A DNA stretch of 64,000 nt from Sphingomonas oleivorans (GTDB lineage Bacteria > Pseudomonadota > Alphaproteobacteria > Sphingomonadales > Sphingomonadaceae): the NCBI RefSeq assembly GCF_003050615.1, contig NZ_NWBU01000005.1, positions 148,932 through 212,931 of the forward strand, given 5' to 3'. Under the pieces are notes generated by a model. That model was not told where the DNA came from, did no database searches, and was given only the letters and a program-made list of their open reading frames with translations. Positions within the stretch are counted from its first letter, which is position 1. Each line of letters begins with the position of its first letter. Shown here piece by piece: positions 60,865-64,000 of the stretch. Made by a program: the position numbers and the translations under genes.

Positions 60865-62574
60865 ATGACCAGCAAGCGTTTCCGACGCACCGCGCCCCGA
60901 CGATCGCTGCGCATCGCCGTGGCAACCGTCGCAGCCCTGCTTGGCCTCGCCGCGCTCGCAACCGTTGCAGAGTTGCAGCCGAGCCCGGCGCCCGGCGAAC
61001 CGGTGCAGCAGACGTCGACGAGCGACTCGACGAGCGACCCGCAGCCCGTTTTCCTCGCTGCCGAGGAGAATGATAGCGCCGCTTCACAGGTGAGCACCGC
61101 GGGGCTCGGCGAGCTGCGCCCCGAGGTGCATCTGACGTCGGCGTACGGCTGGATGAACGATCCGCAGCGGCCCTTTTTCCTCAATGGCCGCTGGCATCTC
61201 TATTATCTCTATAATGAGGATTACCCGACCGGGAACGGCACCGAATGGTTCCATGTCACCTCGACCGACCTGGTCCACTGGGTCGATGAGGGCGTGGCGA
61301 TCCACAAATATACGCGCGGCGACGGCGACATCCAGTCCGGCAGCGCCGTCATCGACGTGAACAACACCGCCGGATTCGGCGCCGGGGCGATCATCGTCGT
61401 CGCGACGCAGCAGCTGAATGGCGTGCAGACCCAGTCGCTCTTCTACTCCACCGACGGCGGCTACACGTTCGAGCAATATGCGGGCAACCCCGTCCAATAT
61501 CCCCCGGTGGCAGGCGAAGACTTTCGCGATCCGAAGATCAGCTGGGACGCGGAGCATTCGCGCTGGCTGATGCTCATCTCCGAACCGCACAAGGTCGCCT
61601 TCTATACCTCGACCAACCTGAAGCAATGGAGCTATTTGTCGGGGTTCGTGCGCAACGACCTCGGCATCATGGAGTGTCCGGAGCTGTTCCGCATGGCGGT
61701 CGACGGCGATCCCTCACGCACGACCTGGGTGCTCGCGACCGGTGCGAACGGGTTCAACTATGGCATGAATTCCGGCTATGCCTATTGGACCGGCAGCTGG
61801 GACGGAACGAACTTCCACCCCGATCGGGCCGAACCCCAGTGGCTCGACAACGGGTCGGACTTCTACGCCGCCATCAGCTGGACCGACCCGCGGCAGACCG
61901 CCGAAGAGCAACTCCGCACCCGCTATGCCATCGGCTGGACGAACAATTGGGACTATGCCCGCCTGCTCCCCGCCGGCGAATGGGGCGGCAACCATCTCTC
62001 GCTCGTGCGCGAGGTGCATCTGAGGGATATCGATGGCCGGCTCACGCTCACGTCGCGCCCGGTCGACGCGATCGGCGCGCTCGAGGGCGAACAGACGCGC
62101 ATCGACCAATATCTGATCGGCCAGGGCGAGACCTGGTCGGTGCCGCAGCCGACAAGCCCCGCCTACCGGCTGCGCGCCTCGATCGCGCAGGACCCGTCCA
62201 ATCCGGCCCGGGAGGTGCGGCTGAAGCTCAAGACGGACGGCACGCATTTCGCGACCGTCGGCTATGACTTCGCCACCGAGACGGCCTTCATCGTCCGCGA
62301 CCATGATGCGATCGCCAGCCAATTGACCGAGGTGTACCGCCATGGACGCACGATCCGCGTCCGGCCGCATGACGGCATCATCGATCTCGACATCGTCGTC
62401 GACCGCACCTCGATCGAAATGTTCGTGAACGGCGACGAGCATGCGCTGAGCGCGATCGTGTACGGCGCGAATGACGCGAACGGCATCACCGCCGAGGCGT
62501 TCGACGGGCGCGCCGTCATTCGCTCGATGAGCGTCACCCGGCTCGCGCCCGCCCCACCCGTGCGCGGGAGCTGA
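60865..62574 (+). CDS. Exported GH32 fructan hydrolase (levanase/inulinase type)
   Basis: A 569-residue protein from the ATG at 60865. A signal anchor (RIAVATVAALLGLAALATVAE) is followed by a Ser/Thr-rich stretch. The catalytic triad of clan GH-J is present: WMNDPQ (nucleophile Asp, about residue 99), FRDPK (about 218) and MECPELF (acid/base Glu, about 270), followed by the C-terminal beta-sandwich. It hydrolyses levan, inulin or sucrose outside the cytoplasm. It is convergent with a GH68 levansucrase gene, so synthesis and breakdown of levan are encoded side by side. Confidence 0.9.
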   Translation: MTSKRFRRTAPRRSLRIAVATVAALLGLAALATVAELQPSPAPGEPVQQTSTSDSTSDPQPVFLAAEENDSAASQVSTAGLGELRPEVHLTSAYGWMNDPQRPFFLNGRWHLYYLYNEDYPTGNGTEWFHVTSTDLVHWVDEGVAIHKYTRGDGDIQSGSAVIDVNNTAGFGAGAIIVVATQQLNGVQTQSLFYSTDGGYTFEQYAGNPVQYPPVAGEDFRDPKISWDAEHSRWLMLISEPHKVAFYTSTNLKQWSYLSGFVRNDLGIMECPELFRMAVDGDPSRTTWVLATGANGFNYGMNSGYAYWTGSWDGTNFHPDRAEPQWLDNGSDFYAAISWTDPRQTAEEQLRTRYAIGWTNNWDYARLLPAGEWGGNHLSLVREVHLRDIDGRLTLTSRPVDAIGALEGEQTRIDQYLIGQGETWSVPQPTSPAYRLRASIAQDPSNPAREVRLKLKTDGTHFATVGYDFATETAFIVRDHDAIASQLTEVYRHGRTIRVRPHDGIIDLDIVVDRTSIEMFVNGDEHALSAIVYGANDANGITAEAFDGRAVIRSMSVTRLAPAPPVRGS

Positions 62575-62589
62575 CCGGGCCGACAAGCC

Positions 62590-62696
62590 TAGAGCGCGCT
62601 GCGTTAAATATGACGCAGGACGCGCGCTCTAGTTCTTTGTTATCGCATCGCTTTTTGCGCAAAACCGGTTCCCACTTTTGCGCGCGATGCTCTATA
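62590..62696. repeat. Double inverted-repeat element after the GH32 gene
   Basis: Two adjacent hairpins: TAGAGCGCGC ... GCGCGCTCTA (62590-62631) and GCATCG ... GCGATGC (62645-62690), with GCGCAAAACCGGTTCCCAC between. This is a palindromic intergenic element, common in the gaps of alphaproteobacterial genomes. A weaker relative begins at 55545. Confidence 0.7.
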
Positions 62697-62714
62697 GGCC
62701 CGCCAAGAGCCTGA

Positions 62715-62740
62715 CGGGTGCGGCCACGAGGCCGCACCCG
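62715..62740. terminator. Strong bidirectional hairpin between GH32 and GH68 genes
   Basis: A perfect 11-bp stem (CGGGTGCGGCC / GGCCGCACCCG) with loop ACGA. It lies 75 bp before the GH68 stop and 141 bp after the GH32 stop, between convergent genes. There is no T-run, so it may act as a barrier hairpin rather than a classical terminator. Confidence 0.6.
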
Positions 62741-62814
62741 GATCGAGACGGGTGGCGTAGGGCTATGCCGCTCACCCTGTAAAAATCAGGCCAGCTTATG
62801 GCGTCCTGCCTCCT

Positions 62815-64000
62815 CTATTGTCCACGCCTCGGCCGAGGGCTGGCCGGGCCGAGGGCCACCTGGGTGGATGGGATATCGCCATAGCCGCCCAGGCCGTTGG
62901 TGCCATAGGTCCGGTCGACCGCAGTCTCCGTGAGGCCGATATTGATCTTCACGGTCGGCGCCTCCGATCCGCCGCGCCGCGGGCCGATCGCGTCGATGAA
63001 GGAGGTGACCAGGCCGCCCGGCATCACATAATGCGAATAGGACTGGAATGTCCGCGGATTCTGGTTCGGGTGCAGCGCAAAGGGCGCGCCGACCGGCTGG
63101 GTGAGGTCGGTCGGGTTGCCGAGCACCAGGCCGCTTCCATGGTTCATCGGCAGGAAGTCGCTGCGAATGCCGTTGCCGACGAAGCCCAGCACCCCGTCCG
63201 GCCCGTCAACGCCGGTCGCATAGGTATGACGATGGGTGATCGTGAACAGATAGTACTTGCCGTTGGCCAGATAGATTTGTGGCCGCTCGGTCTGATCGTT
63301 CACGCAGTTCGCGGACAGGATCGGCGGGAGGAACTTCCATTCGGTGAGCTGAGGGTTGGTCGCGATCGCGAGGCCGACATTCGCCTTCTGAAATACCGCG
63401 CCTGAAGCATTCACCGCAGCCACGCTCTCCCCGGACGGATCGCCGGGGGCATAGCCGAGATCTTCGGCCGTACATGTGGGCGCCCCGCGCGGGCCGGCGG
63501 TATTGCCCTCGAACACCATGTACGTCTCACGCGGACGCGCCGGATCGACGAACACATAGGGGTCGCGGAAGTTGTAGAAAATATTTTGCTGGCCAGTCTG
63601 ATACCAGACGCCGTCGGGCTCCAGGAGGTTCAGATGCTTGTCGAAGCCGGTGAACCACACCCGGTTGGCGTCCGCGTGGATATGGCCGTCCGAACGCGCG
63701 ATGATCGCAACCGGCGGCGTGATGTCCGGGCCGGTCGGGGATGACTTGTTGAACGCCAGCGCTGAGTAATAGACGCTGACATTATTGCCCCTGGTCATCC
63801 GGGTCGAGCCGGACCATTCGGCATTTTGCGTCCTCGGCATGTCGGGCCTGAAGATCTTGGCGCTCGCGCCGTCCGGGAACAGATGGCCGCCATAGATCCA
63901 TCCGCCGTTGGCGGGCCGCTGCGACGCAGGAATGCCGGCCTTGCGGTAGAAGAAGCCGAGGCGCGCATTCACATGCCGGTCATCGAACGAATAGCCGGCG
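62815..64000 (-). CDS. GH68 levansucrase (5' end outside the window)
   Basis: The 395 visible residues run from the window edge to the stop. NFRDPYVFVD is the GH68 transition-state motif and DQTERPQIYL the acid/base motif; NGKYYLFTITHRHTYA follows. The nucleophile region is outside the window. The enzyme transfers fructose from sucrose to build levan or fructo-oligosaccharide, and is secreted. It is convergent with the GH32 fructanase, consistent with a levan synthesis and turnover locus. Confidence 0.9.
   Translation of the reverse strand, partial: AGYSFDDRHVNARLGFFYRKAGIPASQRPANGGWIYGGHLFPDGASAKIFRPDMPRTQNAEWSGSTRMTRGNNVSVYYSALAFNKSSPTGPDITPPVAIIARSDGHIHADANRVWFTGFDKHLNLLEPDGVWYQTGQQNIFYNFRDPYVFVDPARPRETYMVFEGNTAGPRGAPTCTAEDLGYAPGDPSGESVAAVNASGAVFQKANVGLAIATNPQLTEWKFLPPILSANCVNDQTERPQIYLANGKYYLFTITHRHTYATGVDGPDGVLGFVGNGIRSDFLPMNHGSGLVLGNPTDLTQPVGAPFALHPNQNPRTFQSYSHYVMPGGLVTSFIDAIGPRRGGSEAPTVKINIGLTETAVDRTYGTNGLGGYGDIPSTQVALGPASPRPRRGQ

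Overview
The window is GC-rich chromosomal DNA that looks like a sphingomonad (Alphaproteobacteria, Sphingomonadaceae). The basis is gene content: several TonB-dependent receptors of the Xanthomonas/Caulobacter type, a DoxX/DUF4287 pair, a membrane PQQ glucose dehydrogenase, levan/sucrose glycosidases (GH32 and GH68), many one-component regulators and IS5-type remnants. This is inference from families, not a database match. I see no rRNA, tRNA, CRISPR array, integrase or complete insertion sequence.

Layout. 1-3.3 kb: NO and nitro-compound detoxification, hmp - nitronate monooxygenase - tautomerase, divergent from nsrR, with two NsrR-like boxes between. 3.5-8.3 kb: an electrophile and redox block (quinone oxidoreductase with its own TetR and twin operators, ABM monooxygenase, two DJ-1/PfpI proteins, LysR). 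8.5-14.7 kb: a LytS/LytTR two-component pair followed by three exported proteins of unknown function. 14.7-19.7 kb: exported truncated haemoglobin, lactonase-like metallo-beta-lactamase with AraC, GST, AI-2E-type permease. 20-24 kb: a two-gene operon of a caspase-like protease and a helical partner, divergent from a small membrane protein. This is the best candidate for an undescribed system. 24-34.3 kb: exported adenosine/adenine deaminase, gcd with TetR and palindromic operator, AraC plus flavin monooxygenase, exported alpha-amylase, acyltransferase-3.

34.5-41.1 kb: an island bounded by 198-bp direct repeats (about 96% identical, gap-free). It carries Type III restriction-modification genes (mod, res), a third gene that fuses a HARE-HTH-like domain to a PD-(D/E)XK nuclease-like domain, and a small SAM methyltransferase. 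41-52.8 kb: MarR/SDR, a beta-barrel protein, two divergent TonB receptors, a YgiB/YgiC-like lipoprotein and ATP-grasp pair, and a DoxX-DUF4287 operon with a divergent MarR. 53-58.4 kb: GST/LysR, small membrane proteins, an AAC(3)-I-like aminoglycoside acetyltransferase, and a MerR-PCMT operon. 58.5-60.8 kb: genomic debris, with a 5'-truncated PglD-like acyltransferase, a broken IS5-type transposase and one intact small orphan gene. 60.9-64 kb: convergent GH32 fructanase and GH68 levansucrase, the latter cut by the window edge.

Recurring theme: most enzymes sit beside a dedicated one-component regulator, and in eight places an inverted repeat in the shared promoter region can be pointed to as the likely operator. 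Short duplicated gene ends (3.4 and 8.9 kb; 14.6 and 17.5 kb) and dispersed degenerate repeats show that the region has been rearranged.
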